Position numbers and translations under genes: made by a program | Part shown: positions 25,167-34,953 of the stretch, piece by piece | Layout: every line of letters starts with the position of its first letter | Position numbering within the stretch: the stretch's first letter is position 1 | The notes under the pieces: model-generated | Seen by the model: the letters and a program-made list of their open reading frames with translations, nothing else | Database searches by the model: none | What the model was told of the DNA's origin: nothing | Assembly (NCBI GenBank): GCA_964393615.1 | Contig: CAYMUR010000014.1 | Location: 19,056-83,055 of the forward strand | DNA: 64,000 nt | DNA from: CAYMUR01 sp964393615 | GTDB lineage: Bacteria; Planctomycetota; Planctomycetia; Pirellulales; Pirellulaceae | Direction: 5' to 3'

Positions 25167-27995
25167 CTACCCCACTAACGATTGCTTGTCGAGCCAACTG
25201 GTACGTGGTTGGGTTGAGTCTATCTTGGCACTGGTCGAAATGGCTTGGTGGGCGATGGGGTTTGAGAACTTGCCGGAATCCGACTGTTCCTCATGACGGT
25301 CTGCTTCTATTTCATACTGCACATGGCACTCAGCAACCTGCGAAATCCAGGATAGCAATGCTGGCAGCATGATAAGGGAAGTAAACAGACAGCAGCTGAC
25401 ACCAATGGTCAATACTCGGCCTAAACTTTGCAGTCCCAGGTGACTGGCCAGCATCAAACTACCAAATCCAATCATTGTTGTCAGCGAAGTGAGTAAGATA
25501 GCAGTCGCCGTTGAATCACTCAGAGAGTAGCCTGATGGCTGATTGCGAAAATCGTGTACCACGTGGACTCCATCATCGATTCCAATGCCCAGAATTAGTG
25601 GCAGAACAATCATGTTGGCCGGGTTTAGTGGAATGTCCATCAAGCCCATCGCACCAAACATCATCAAGGTTCCCATTCCCACGGGTATGAGTACCAAAAG
25701 TACATAGTCCAGGTGCCGAAAATCGAGCATTAAGACAATGAATACGGCGATCAGTGCGTAGATTGCCGCCTGGATGTAGCTCTGCTGCATTTGACGCGAT
25801 GCAAAATAGGTTTGCAATGGCTTTCCGGTTGCTGATGGATCGATACGTTTGACGTCAGAGACAAACTGGTCCAGCTCATCCATGTCCCAAATGTCTCCAC
25901 GGCTATAGATTTTAAGCAAATGGTGATTGTTCTTTCCTACGAACCGGGTGACGAGGCTTGGTGGTAAATCATTGAGACTGGGCGGATCTGGATTTGCCTG
26001 TGTCCGCAGCAAAGAAAGCCGGTTTAACAAGTCGCGTGCCATGCGTTGCTGAAAATGAGACAATCGCGAATAACTGGTGTCCAGTGGTACTCGTCTTAGT
26101 TTTTGGCGTAGGCTGGTAATTTCTCTTTGTAGATGAGGAAGTAGTGGTTGACTGCGGTAGATGAACTGTTCGGTGGTAGCGAGTTGCCTTTCCAGTTGCT
26201 CGGGTGGGGTATCTGGAATCAGAGGTGGTTGTCTGGGAAGCTGTTGTATCCGCTGGTAAATACGAAAGATGAAGGCTTGTTTTGCGGGATCTTCGGGTGG
26301 CAAGAATGAGACGATTTCTTCAGTGCGGTCGACGCTTGATAACTGCAGAAATTGTTGTTTTCGCTCTAGGATTTCGTGTTTATTATCGGACATTGAAAGA
26401 GCAAACCAGACACTTTGGTCCGTTTCTTCCAATAACTTTCTTTCGAGTTGGACACTTTCCAGGCCTACCGGTTGGAGGTTCAACAAATTGTGGTCGTAAT
26501 GGAGACGGGGAACCCCCGAGGCGAATGACATACAAACAGACAATGCCAAAAGAAAAATTAGAAATGGATAGCGAAACAGTGGTGCCAAAACCCGGCCAGC
26601 ATGGAACGGCTCAGGTAAATCAATATGGCGTACATGGCGATCGGAAAAGTAAATCATTGCGGGTAGCACGACCAAGGCTGCGATAATACAGAACAGAATG
26701 CCACCACCGGCAATGATGCCCAACTCAGCGATACCAGTGAAATCAGTAAGCCCTGCCGTGAGAAACGCAATCGCCGTGGTGACACCACCGATGATAATAC
26801 CAGGCCCAACACGCTGTGAAGTTTGCACGAGCGCGTCAACACAGCTGTATTCGTTGCTGCGCAGTTGGAGATAGCGGGCTACATAATGGATGCCAAAGTC
26901 GATTCCCAATCCGATCAGAATAACGGCAAAAGACATACTAAGAATATTCAAGTGTCCGATGATGGACGTTACGAAGCCAAATGACCAAGCAAGTGCCAAT
27001 AACAGTGCGATGACGGTCATCACCGGATGCCGTACCCCTCCAAATCCGGCGACAAACATACTGGCGACGCCAATCAGGCTGATGATCCCGCTATACACCA
27101 TGTCATGTTGGCTCGTTGCCATCTCATCGTATTCCATGACAGGTAGACCGGTGAGTCCAATGCGAACGCTTGAATGATTTGTCTGGATGCGATCGATAAG
27201 ACGCCGCAATTCACCGATTGCCTTGTCTCCTGCAGAAAAACCACTCTGCTCTCCCTCTGCGAATTGGAGTAGCACAAATCCCAGGCGACCTTCATTGGCC
27301 AGCAAATATTCTGAATGAATTTGGTCACTGATGCTGAGCGATCTACCCAAGCTTTGCCACGGTGAGTGGTATTGGTCCGGGTGCTGGAGAGATTCTGACA
27401 AACTGTTGACTAAATTAGCCAGGTCCGTGTGGAGGGTAGGGTCTAGATGTCTATCGGGTTGACGTAAGGATGCCTGTAGTCGGACATTCAATCCGGTTAT
27501 CACTCGTCCGAGATTGAGTAGTTCCCACTTGCCATTCAGAATGGGCTGTATACGAGCCAGGAAATTGTCGGTCTGCCGCAATTCGTCGGAGGATAAAAAA
27601 TGAAGTCCTTTAGAATGGATTTTGGTTAAATCGATTTCATGTAAAACGGCACGAAAAAACTGTTTTTTTTGCGACAGTGCATGGGAAATTTCTTTGAGGA
27701 CAGGTATTACGGTTTCCGGATTTGAACTTTCGACGACGACGACGACATCATCGTCATTGCCAAATTCGTTGATGTAGTTGATCCACAGTTTGTTGTAACT
27801 ACTGTTTGGATTCAACAAATCGAGACGACTTGTGCGAAAACCGAGATGATTTACCGTCCAGCCAATCGAAAGTACTGCCGTGACAATCGCCAGCACCAGG
27901 GTCCCAAGGGGGAATCGCAGGGTGAGCCGTGTGACTGCAGACAATGGTGCTGCCAAAATAGACTTAGAATTCGTAGATTTTGTTTCCTGTAACAT
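25167..27995 (-). CDS. MMPL/RND-family lipid exporter, HpnN-like
   Basis: A 942-residue transporter of the RND superfamily with the MMPL layout: one N-terminal helix (about 30-50), a large periplasmic domain, helices 2-6 (about 285-465, including GLGIDFGIHYVARY), a seventh helix followed by a second periplasmic domain rich in Gln/Arg helices, then the last block (about 745-880) with GIGIDDGVHVVHDFRN. The GxxxDD/GxxxD motifs in TM4 and TM10 are the proton-relay sites. This symmetric arrangement matches HpnN, which moves hopanoids to the outer membrane. Hopanoid genes 14 kb away make this attractive, but other lipids remain possible, so no symbol is given. The stop lies 233 bases before the basic-protein gene. 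Confidence 0.82.
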   Translation of the reverse strand: MLQETKSTNSKSILAAPLSAVTRLTLRFPLGTLVLAIVTAVLSIGWTVNHLGFRTSRLDLLNPNSSYNKLWINYINEFGNDDDVVVVVESSNPETVIPVLKEISHALSQKKQFFRAVLHEIDLTKIHSKGLHFLSSDELRQTDNFLARIQPILNGKWELLNLGRVITGLNVRLQASLRQPDRHLDPTLHTDLANLVNSLSESLQHPDQYHSPWQSLGRSLSISDQIHSEYLLANEGRLGFVLLQFAEGEQSGFSAGDKAIGELRRLIDRIQTNHSSVRIGLTGLPVMEYDEMATSQHDMVYSGIISLIGVASMFVAGFGGVRHPVMTVIALLLALAWSFGFVTSIIGHLNILSMSFAVILIGLGIDFGIHYVARYLQLRSNEYSCVDALVQTSQRVGPGIIIGGVTTAIAFLTAGLTDFTGIAELGIIAGGGILFCIIAALVVLPAMIYFSDRHVRHIDLPEPFHAGRVLAPLFRYPFLIFLLALSVCMSFASGVPRLHYDHNLLNLQPVGLESVQLERKLLEETDQSVWFALSMSDNKHEILERKQQFLQLSSVDRTEEIVSFLPPEDPAKQAFIFRIYQRIQQLPRQPPLIPDTPPEQLERQLATTEQFIYRSQPLLPHLQREITSLRQKLRRVPLDTSYSRLSHFQQRMARDLLNRLSLLRTQANPDPPSLNDLPPSLVTRFVGKNNHHLLKIYSRGDIWDMDELDQFVSDVKRIDPSATGKPLQTYFASRQMQQSYIQAAIYALIAVFIVLMLDFRHLDYVLLVLIPVGMGTLMMFGAMGLMDIPLNPANMIVLPLILGIGIDDGVHVVHDFRNQPSGYSLSDSTATAILLTSLTTMIGFGSLMLASHLGLQSLGRVLTIGVSCCLFTSLIMLPALLSWISQVAECHVQYEIEADRHEEQSDSGKFSNPIAHQAISTSAKIDSTQPRTSWLDKQSLVG

Positions 27996-28372
27996 CGTCG
28001 TTTTATCAGGTTGTCTACTTGGTAGCGATTGGTAGATGTTTTGTTTTTGCTGGCAGTGAAAAGCTCTAGTCGTTTATGTAATGGGTGCCCCGCCTCGATG
28101 GTGGTTGCCAGCAACGCGTATCAAGATTGATAATTTCATTGTCTGTAAAGGCGTGAGCATTTTATCCGTGCCAAAGTCCTGCCTCAAGATGAATCGTACT
28201 GGAGCACTCGTGATTCCGAGTATGGGGATGGCTACAATTCATGTCTCCCTGGCAATGAAGAAGTTTGTTCTTGTCCATTGACACGAGAATTGAACGGCAG
28301 CATGAAGAAGTGCAGAAGTCGAGCGGTAGCTCGGCAGAAAAGATGTGTTACAACCCTTGGACTTGAATAAGC
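27996..28372. other. Intergenic stretch between the MFS and MMPL genes
   Basis: 377 bases that must contain the promoter of the MMPL gene. A 66-codon plus frame at 28081-28281 has no support. No repeat or clear hairpin was seen. Confidence 0.4.
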
Positions 28373-29545
28373 CTATCGGTTGAACGACCTATTTCGTAGC
28401 GCCAGCAATAGGCTAATCACTGTACCGGTTGTGGTCGCACCCGCCAGTCCTACATAGGTTACGAAATTGTTTGAACTGTATCCGACGACTAGAGGGCCAA
28501 TACCACCCAAGCCTAGTCCCATCGTAAAACTGAACCCATAACACAGGCTCCGACGTGATAATGGCGTGTATTTAGCGACCAGGCTATTATAAATGGGTTG
28601 TTGCATAAAATGAACGATTGCGAATGTGCCGGCAGCAGCAGCACACAACCAACCGGAAGCAATACCCATGGCCACAAGGCAGGGAATGTTTAGAAACAGC
28701 ACGATGGTCAACTGCCATTCTAACAGCTTGTGCCGGGCTAGTGTGCCTGCCAGATACTGTCCGAAGCATCCGAGTAGTAGCAAGCCGCCCGTCAGTAATT
28801 GTTCTTGTCCAGCCAACGGGGTCGTAAATTCTATGGAGCTACCAGACAGATAACGTGGCAAGAAATGCAGAAAGGCTGAATAGGTGATCCCCGCTAAAAT
28901 TGCTACCACCACTAATGCGCCAAAGGAAATCCAATCAGCGGAATCGTCGTCCGCAGATGGTTTGTGATGCTGTTCGTGATGCGTGTGTTGTGTTCTTTGT
29001 GAACAGGCAAAGATGAGTCCCAGGACCAATGCCGGAAGCACCAACAGCCAATACAGCGAACGCCATCCCATTCCGATCATGAGAATCAGGCCGGCGATAA
29101 ATGGAGCGCCGCCAATTCCCAGGGATCCGAAGATTCCATGGATCCCTAATGCAAACGGACGATTTTCTTCGGTTGTTGTTCTTGAGATCAATGCTAATCC
29201 GGCCGGATGATAGATGGCCGCGCACGTTCCCATGCCAATCATGGCCAGAAACAAACCGTTAAGTTCTGTGGTCAAGGCTGCGATAACGCACGTCACAGCA
29301 CACCCCAGCAGGTAGATCGTTAGCATGATCCGTGACCCAAAGCGGTCCACCAGTATTCCTGCCAGAATGGCTCCCACGCCCCAAGGAACCCGCCAACAGG
29401 TTCCGAGTAACCCAGTAGTTTTAGTACCACATTGAAACTCTGCATCGATTTCTTGTTCGACACTTGGCAGTGATAACTCAAAGACATGAACGAGCAAATG
29501 GGCGCATGAGACAAAGAGAACGATCCTCAATGTTTCCCGATTCAT
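28373..29545 (-). CDS. Major facilitator superfamily transporter
   Basis: A 390-residue protein with twelve predicted helices. The loop after helix 2 carries AGILVDRFGSRIM, the MFS motif A (GxLxDRxGxR), and GMGTCAAIYHPAGLALISR in helices 3-4 resembles the fosmidomycin-resistance/sugar-phosphate exporter branch, in which YHP is conserved. A cytoplasmic His-rich loop (QRTQHTHHEQHHK, about residues 188-200) sits between the two six-helix halves. Substrate unknown. It follows trpD by 53 bases on the same strand, so the pair may be co-transcribed. Confidence 0.85.
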   Translation of the reverse strand: MNRETLRIVLFVSCAHLLVHVFELSLPSVEQEIDAEFQCGTKTTGLLGTCWRVPWGVGAILAGILVDRFGSRIMLTIYLLGCAVTCVIAALTTELNGLFLAMIGMGTCAAIYHPAGLALISRTTTEENRPFALGIHGIFGSLGIGGAPFIAGLILMIGMGWRSLYWLLVLPALVLGLIFACSQRTQHTHHEQHHKPSADDDSADWISFGALVVVAILAGITYSAFLHFLPRYLSGSSIEFTTPLAGQEQLLTGGLLLLGCFGQYLAGTLARHKLLEWQLTIVLFLNIPCLVAMGIASGWLCAAAAGTFAIVHFMQQPIYNSLVAKYTPLSRRSLCYGFSFTMGLGLGGIGPLVVGYSSNNFVTYVGLAGATTTGTVISLLLALRNRSFNR

Positions 29546-29598
29546 ATTTGACAGTCCGTGCCGGAAATAGTGCTAGACAGCGGAGAAGATTCGGAAAT

Positions 29599-30624
29599 TC
29601 ATGCGTGATGGGACATTTCTGCCAAACGAGTGAGTAAATCGTTTGCCTGTCCATTGTCGATTGCTTCGGCAGCCAAGCGAGCGCATTCAGTTGTTTCGTC
29701 ACTTCGGCCAACAACCCAGAGAGCCGCCGCCGCATTGAGCACGACAATATCTCGCGCTGGCCCCGGATTCCCCTGCAAGACATGACGGATCATCTCGGCA
29801 CTTGCTTCCGGCCCATCAACCGTCATGGTTTGGGTACTTGCTATTTCCAGGTTAAACGCTTGAGGAGACCACTTCAGTTCGCGAGTCTGTGATCCGCTAA
29901 CTTCAGTTACCAATGTATTACCTGTCAGTGTAACCTCATCCAATCCATCTTCACCGCAAACCACGATCGCGCGTTGTGTTCCCAGTTTTTGCAATGCGTT
30001 TGCCAGTAGGCTGCGTAGAGCAGGTCGACCTACACCCAGCAGCTGAAACGGGGCGCCCGCGGGATTACACAAGGGCCCGAGGATATTAAAAATAGTTGGA
30101 ACTCCTAATTCCTTTCGTACCACAGCGACGTGCTTCATTGCCGGATGGGCCAACGGGGCGAAGCAGAAACAAATCCCCAGTTGATCAAGACAGTTTTCAA
30201 CTGTTTTGAGGCTGGCATTTACATTGACTCCCAACTCCAGCAGTACATCGGCCGAACCACTTTTGCTTGAGATGGAGCGGTTACCATGTTTAGCGACCGG
30301 CACACCTGCTGCGGCGGTGACGATCGCAGCAGCCGTGCTGACATTGAAGGTATTCGAACCGTCTCCTCCTGTCCCACAGGTGTCCAGTAAATCATTTCGC
30401 GATGACTGGATTGTTTGCATTTGCGACCGCATGGCTTGTGCTGCCCCTGCTACTTCGTCGACGGTTTCTCCTTTCTTGCGTAAAGCCAGCAAGAACCCGG
30501 CAATGTCAGATGCTTCACAATCTCCTTGCATGATCAAGTTGATCGTTTCCGCCATTTCAACGATCGACAAATCTTGTCCTCGGCTAACTTGTTGGACGAC
30601 TTGTTGGATGTCTGTATGGGACAT
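29599..30624 (-). CDS. trpD: Anthranilate phosphoribosyltransferase
   Basis: TrpD joins anthranilate and PRPP in the second step of tryptophan synthesis. The 341-residue protein has the N-terminal helical bundle (1-75), then DTCGTGGDGSNTFNVST at about 81-97 (the PRPP/diphosphate loop), AKHGNRSISSKSGSADVLLELG, CFAPLAHPAMKHVAVVRKELGVPTIFNILGPLCNPA for anthranilate binding, and GEDGLDEV (about 224) for magnesium. Length equals the family norm. It is not next to other trp genes; an MFS gene follows. Confidence 0.97.
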   Translation of the reverse strand: MSHTDIQQVVQQVSRGQDLSIVEMAETINLIMQGDCEASDIAGFLLALRKKGETVDEVAGAAQAMRSQMQTIQSSRNDLLDTCGTGGDGSNTFNVSTAAAIVTAAAGVPVAKHGNRSISSKSGSADVLLELGVNVNASLKTVENCLDQLGICFCFAPLAHPAMKHVAVVRKELGVPTIFNILGPLCNPAGAPFQLLGVGRPALRSLLANALQKLGTQRAIVVCGEDGLDEVTLTGNTLVTEVSGSQTRELKWSPQAFNLEIASTQTMTVDGPEASAEMIRHVLQGNPGPARDIVVLNAAAALWVVGRSDETTECARLAAEAIDNGQANDLLTRLAEMSHHA

Positions 30625-31022
30625 AGGTGGGGCTCGGTTTCAAGAAAGGGAGGTAGGATGGATGCCTTAGATTCTAATCAGTCTGCCGGTTATCGAAAAA
30701 CCGATTTCATGTCTTTCTCGGCGAGTTGCGATCGACGAGAAGGCGATATCTTCAAAATGCTGTTCTTCGGCCGTGTCTTGTTTTAAGGGTAATTGTTTCT
30801 GAATCCGTGTTTTGGGGTCAGATTTACTTTCTGGAGCCGTTTGTGTTGGAAGCAGGTGAGAGACAGTTGTGATTCTACACCAGGTAAAATCTGGACGACA
30901 GGCGTCCTTTGCACATCTGCCTTGTTCCTTTTGGGTTGGACCTTTAGAATTCACCAGTCATTTTTATTAGAGGGGCGTTTGGGACCGAAACGGTTTATCA
31001 CCTTACTATTTAGAAATTCAGT
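30625..31022. other. Divergent intergenic region between trpD and the nucleoside hydrolase
   Basis: 398 bases without a supported gene (short frames at 30667-30954 and 30793-31038 look like noise). TATTTA lies about ten bases before the hydrolase ATG and no Shine-Dalgarno is visible there, so a leaderless or very short leader transcript is possible. No attenuator-like Trp codon cluster was seen before trpD. Confidence 0.4.
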
Positions 31023-31949
31023 ATGTCGCGTAAGGTAATCATCGATTGCGATCCGGGAATTGACGACGCGGTGGCGTTGTGTCTGGCGCTGTTTGATTCA
31101 CGATTGGACGTGTTGGCGATTACTGCTTGTGGTGGCAATGTGTCTCCGGCCCAAGCCAGTCGTAATGCCCAAGTCGTGTTAGAACAATTAGATCCACCAA
31201 GATATCCTCGGCTGGGAGCGGCCAACGAACAGAGCTTTCCAGCTGCCGATGCGCGTCATATCCATGGTGACGACGGATTGGGCAATACCGGATTTGAAGT
31301 TTCGCAATTACACCATCCTCATCCGTCAGACAAACTGATATGCGATACAATCCATGCGGCTCCCGACGAGGTTACGATTATTGCCTTGGGCCCGTTGACA
31401 AATATCGCTTCGGCATTTGGCCGTGATCCGGAGTTGCCTACGCTGGTTGATCGCATTGTTATCCTGGGTGGAACACTTACAGGTCCGGGGAACATTACAC
31501 CAGCCGCTGAATTTAATATCTATTCAGATCCTATGGCGGCTCGTACGGTTTTTCGTTCGCGAACGACAAAGACTTTGATTCCGTTAGACGTTTCACGTCA
31601 AATTATTTTAACATTTGATTTGCTCGATCAGTTGCCCGAGGAATCGACCAATGCAGGAGCTTTTTTGCGTCGAATTATACCGCCTGTATTTCGTGCCTAT
31701 CGGCAGTTGGGGCAGGAACGAGTCAACTTGCATGATGTCGTCGCAATTCTTGCCACTCTCTATCCTGATCTATTTGAAACGGTTGAAATGGCGGGTGACG
31801 TTGAAGTCAGTGGCGAACTAACAACGGGTGCGACCATTTTTGACCGACGTCCTAGTCCTAGTTGGCGGCCCAATATGGAAGTTGCGATTGGGGTGGATGC
31901 ACCTGCTGTTACTGAGCGTTTGCTTCATGGCTTGAAAGCAACCAGGTGA
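31023..31949 (+). CDS. Inosine/uridine-preferring nucleoside hydrolase
   Basis: A 308-residue calcium-dependent N-ribohydrolase that splits nucleosides into ribose and base for salvage. The N-terminal VIIDCDPGIDDAVAL carries the calcium-binding DxDxxxDD cluster (D8, D10, D14, D15). Further family segments are ARHIHGDDGLGNTGFE, ALGPLTNIASAF, IVILGGTLTGPGNITPAAEFNIYSDP (ribose/base pocket with the Asn-x-x-Asp pair) and NLHDVVAILATLYPDLF with the late calcium-binding Asp. Start ATG at 31023 gives the standard N-terminus though no Shine-Dalgarno is visible. Specificity cannot be read from sequence. Confidence 0.93.
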   Translation: MSRKVIIDCDPGIDDAVALCLALFDSRLDVLAITACGGNVSPAQASRNAQVVLEQLDPPRYPRLGAANEQSFPAADARHIHGDDGLGNTGFEVSQLHHPHPSDKLICDTIHAAPDEVTIIALGPLTNIASAFGRDPELPTLVDRIVILGGTLTGPGNITPAAEFNIYSDPMAARTVFRSRTTKTLIPLDVSRQIILTFDLLDQLPEESTNAGAFLRRIIPPVFRAYRQLGQERVNLHDVVAILATLYPDLFETVEMAGDVEVSGELTTGATIFDRRPSPSWRPNMEVAIGVDAPAVTERLLHGLKATR

Positions 31950-32230
31950 GAGTGGTTGTGCACCTCACAGAGCTTCGTGAGACTTCCAGAACCATGTCGA
32001 TGTTTCCAAGAGCCAGTCGATGGTTTTCGGCATTGGTGAAAAGGTGCCCATGTAGGCGTAGAGGGGCAGCCTGTCAGAGGTGAATCCAGTTGTTGGCAGA
32101 TTAAGATTGGCGAGGCACTCACCCAACAGTGGAGGCAGGCTGCCATTTCATTAGTGTTATCCGAAGCAGTATTAGAGTCGTATAACGCGAATTGCTAGTA
32201 CAAATGTAAGAAGGATTGTGTGTACGGGTA

Positions 32231-33340
32231 CTAGTTGTTTCGAACATCAACAACGACTGAAACGACTACCGATTTCCCTTTGCGCGTCAGCTCTATCTCA
32301 ATTTCTGTTCCAACAGGTGTCAGTCCGATCACGTTGATTAAATGGCCGTCGTCTTCAATGTGGACGTTGTTAATTCGTGTAATCACGTCGTCAATCTGCA
32401 ACTGAGCGGCTGCGGCAGGCGAATGATTGTTGACTCCCGACACGCGAGCTCCCATCGGTTGGGAGATTCCCAGCCGGGCTGCATCGACGGGATTAAAATC
32501 ACGATCCAGCTGCACACCAAGAAAAGCGCGGCGGATTTTTCCTTGTTCTTCAATTAACTGTTCGGCGATGGTCATTACCATTTTGATGGGGATGGCAAAA
32601 CCGATTCCCTCATTGCCTCCGGAATTGCTTGCGATGGCCGTATTCATGCCGACCACTTTTCCGTGTAAATTCAGTAGTGGGCCACCACTGTTTCCGGGAT
32701 TGATGGCTGCATCTGTTTGAATAAAATCCTGCAGGCGAACTTGTTCATCTCCCAATTTTAGGTCGCGGCGGCCTTTGGCACTGACAATGCCGAATGTCGC
32801 GGAGTGGCTCAAGCCAAAGGGGCTTCCCATGGCCATCACGAAATCTCCAATGTCCAACTGGTCACTGTCCCCTATGCGAGCAGGTATCAGAGATGAACCA
32901 CTGATTTCCATCACTGCTATGTCAGAGTCTGGATCGTGCCACTTGTTGTTGGGCTGGTATCTGCGGCCGTCGGCCAGGTTGATTGTGATATCGTGATGGT
33001 TTGCACCTTTGATGACGTGATGATTGGTGATTACGTAATGGCCTTTGCCATGGGCCACAATGATCCCTGCGCCAGATTCTTCAACATGGCTACGATAACG
33101 TGCCGATTCGGACTTGGCCTTCTCGGCTTCAATATGTACGACGGACGGTCGGGCAAGTCTCGCTACTTTGCGCAAGATGTGGCTCTGGAATTCGAGTAAT
33201 GCGACTTCTTCGGCCAGTTGCGCAAATTCTTTTTCTCGCGCGATCAATGCGAGTTCGTCCTGTCCTTGAAGCGTTTGCGGCAGTGGAAGCAGCAAGCAAA
33301 GAATACAAGCAGCAATAAACTGGGATTTGAAAGGTGGCAT
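32231..33340 (-). CDS. HtrA/DegP-like serine protease with one PDZ domain
   Basis: A 369-residue secreted protease/chaperone for envelope protein quality control. A signal peptide (residues 1-26, AACILCLLLPLPQTLQG) is followed by a helical segment (30-62), the S1C trypsin-like domain and one PDZ domain (about 270-365, with FLGVQLDRDF, GARVSGVNNHSPAAAAQLQIDDVITRINN). The triad is intact: H108 in TNHHVIKG, D140 in DSDIAVMEI and S218 in NPGNSGGPLLN. With a single PDZ it is DegS/HhoB-like in architecture, but the cleavable signal argues for a soluble periplasmic enzyme. Confidence 0.94.
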   Translation of the reverse strand: MPPFKSQFIAACILCLLLPLPQTLQGQDELALIAREKEFAQLAEEVALLEFQSHILRKVARLARPSVVHIEAEKAKSESARYRSHVEESGAGIIVAHGKGHYVITNHHVIKGANHHDITINLADGRRYQPNNKWHDPDSDIAVMEISGSSLIPARIGDSDQLDIGDFVMAMGSPFGLSHSATFGIVSAKGRRDLKLGDEQVRLQDFIQTDAAINPGNSGGPLLNLHGKVVGMNTAIASNSGGNEGIGFAIPIKMVMTIAEQLIEEQGKIRRAFLGVQLDRDFNPVDAARLGISQPMGARVSGVNNHSPAAAAQLQIDDVITRINNVHIEDDGHLINVIGLTPVGTEIEIELTRKGKSVVVSVVVDVRNN

Positions 33341-33742
33341 ATTCAGATCTCTCGTCTCATGTTAAAAGACCATCGACCAAACATTGTCAGAGTGAAAAAG
33401 GTTGTCACGAATGGACAACCCGGGTGTTCACTCGGTGTGATTTTTTTCAATCGCTTCCCGGTGAATTGGCCGTCTTTTACGATTGAATTGTGGTGAGTTG
33501 ATATCAATACGACATTCCGTAACCACCAGGGCGTGGGGGACGATCCAACGCTTTCGTGACAGACGCCATACAAAAAGCCTGTGGCAACTTGAGGTACGGA
33601 CGACTGTCTTTCCCTGCCTCGCCACAGGCCTCTGCGTTGAGCACCAATGAATCAGGAGACTTGGCAGCATCATCTGAACGATGCTAATTCAAAATCACAA
33701 ATCTGATTCCGGTACTGTTTTTGAAGTATTCATGGACGGTCG
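33341..33742. other. Intergenic stretch between the DksA-like and HtrA-like genes
   Basis: 402 bases with no supported gene; frames at 33343-33573 and 33428-33673 overlap each other and lack features. It separates two leftward genes and should contain the htrA promoter, but no good -35/-10 pair was found. Confidence 0.4.
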
Positions 33743-34186
33743 TTAGGAAACATCCACTTCAACGTCACCTGTCAATAAATCGGTATTACCGAGATCCACT
33801 GCATTATTCCAATCAGTGGTTGATTCAGGATATTCTCCGGTTTTCTCCATTTCACGCTGGCATTCAATGCAATTTGTTGCATAAGGCAAAGCTTGCAATC
33901 TAGCCGTTGGGATGCCGTTTCCACAGTTTTCACACTGGCCGTAGTCGCCGTCACGCATTCGCTTCAGCGCGTTTTCAATATGCGCTAATTCGCGACTTTC
34001 GACCTCTGCTAATTGAGAACTCAGTTCATTCTGGGCCGCGTCCAAGGCCGCATCTACTTCGTCTCCGCCAGTTTGTTCGCTAAGCTCTTTCAGCATGCTT
34101 AAATCGCCTGCCAAAGCTTTGCGTAGTGCATCCCTTCTCTTGATCAATACTTCTTTCATGTTTTGAATAGTGTCTTTGCGTGCCAT
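33743..34186 (-). CDS. DksA/TraR-type C4 zinc-finger protein
   Basis: A 147-residue protein with an N-terminal coiled coil (about 8-75) and a C4 zinc finger in the arrangement C85-x2-C88-x17-C106-x2-C109 (QCENCGNGIP ... TNCIECQREME), as in DksA and TraR, which insert their coiled coil into the RNA polymerase secondary channel. DksA itself carries two acidic residues at the coiled-coil tip (DxxDxA); here the corresponding turn reads GGDEVDAALDAAQNE, plausibly equivalent. A short acidic C-terminal tail follows the finger. The open frame reaches 34264, but ATG at 34186 with GAGGT eight bases upstream is chosen. A stringent-response regulator is likely, not proven. Confidence 0.88.
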   Translation of the reverse strand: MARKDTIQNMKEVLIKRRDALRKALAGDLSMLKELSEQTGGDEVDAALDAAQNELSSQLAEVESRELAHIENALKRMRDGDYGQCENCGNGIPTARLQALPYATNCIECQREMEKTGEYPESTTDWNNAVDLGNTDLLTGDVEVDVS

Positions 34187-34953
34187 GGTTGTGTACCTCA
34201 GCTGTTCCAGACTGGCAATTGCTGAAGGTCGTTTGCGCCCCCCCTCAGAGATTGGCCAAGTCAAAATGGTTCCTCATTATTTGTACATGTACCCCATCGG
34301 ATAAAAATGGGATCGTAAACAAACTATAGTACGCACAAAGCTCCTCAGGGGTCATTAATTTCTATTCTTTTCCTGGCAATTCGCCACGGCATGATTAGTC
34401 CTTAATGTATTACCCCACAAAGCATTACGATGCATTCCACCTGTCCATACCCACAGAAAAGCGGAAACCCGCAATACTTTGAGGTGCTTTGGACACTCCT
34501 CAAGCGTTGAATCTACCAGGTTTTCCTGGCAGCCAGTACGAAAGGATATCCATGTCAGAAGCCGTCTCCAGCCGTTGAGCTTTGTCTCTGCCGGAGTACG
34601 GATTCATATCGTTTTTCGATAATCGACATAACCGGCAAAGAATTACAGCATAACTTGAAAAACCGGCAGAATTTGCCAAACCGAGACTACTAGCATTTCT
34701 AGGACCGTTGCCGATTCCGCGAGCGATTGTTTGTTGTGTTTTCGAAATGATTGACACGATCGAAAGGTGCAACCCAAGCGAAACGAAGTCCATGGGTGGC
34801 AGTCATAAGGTGCTCAGCTGTTGGAGAAGGTTTATTGCCTTGAGTTTGCGCTACAGATTGACTAGCGATACAAGCAAAGCAGCAATGTATGATCTATCGC
34901 CGGGCAGGTTTCTTTTCAATCGGTAAAGTGTTCTGGAATGGAACGCAGGCACT
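34187..34953. other. Long intergenic stretch upstream of the DksA-like gene
   Basis: 767 bases with no supported gene. Short frames on both strands (34500-34793, 34708-34926) lack ribosome-binding sites and family features. The part next to the DksA-like gene has a C-rich run and AT-rich DNA that could hold its promoter. No tRNA-like or hairpin/T-run element was recognised. Confidence 0.4.
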
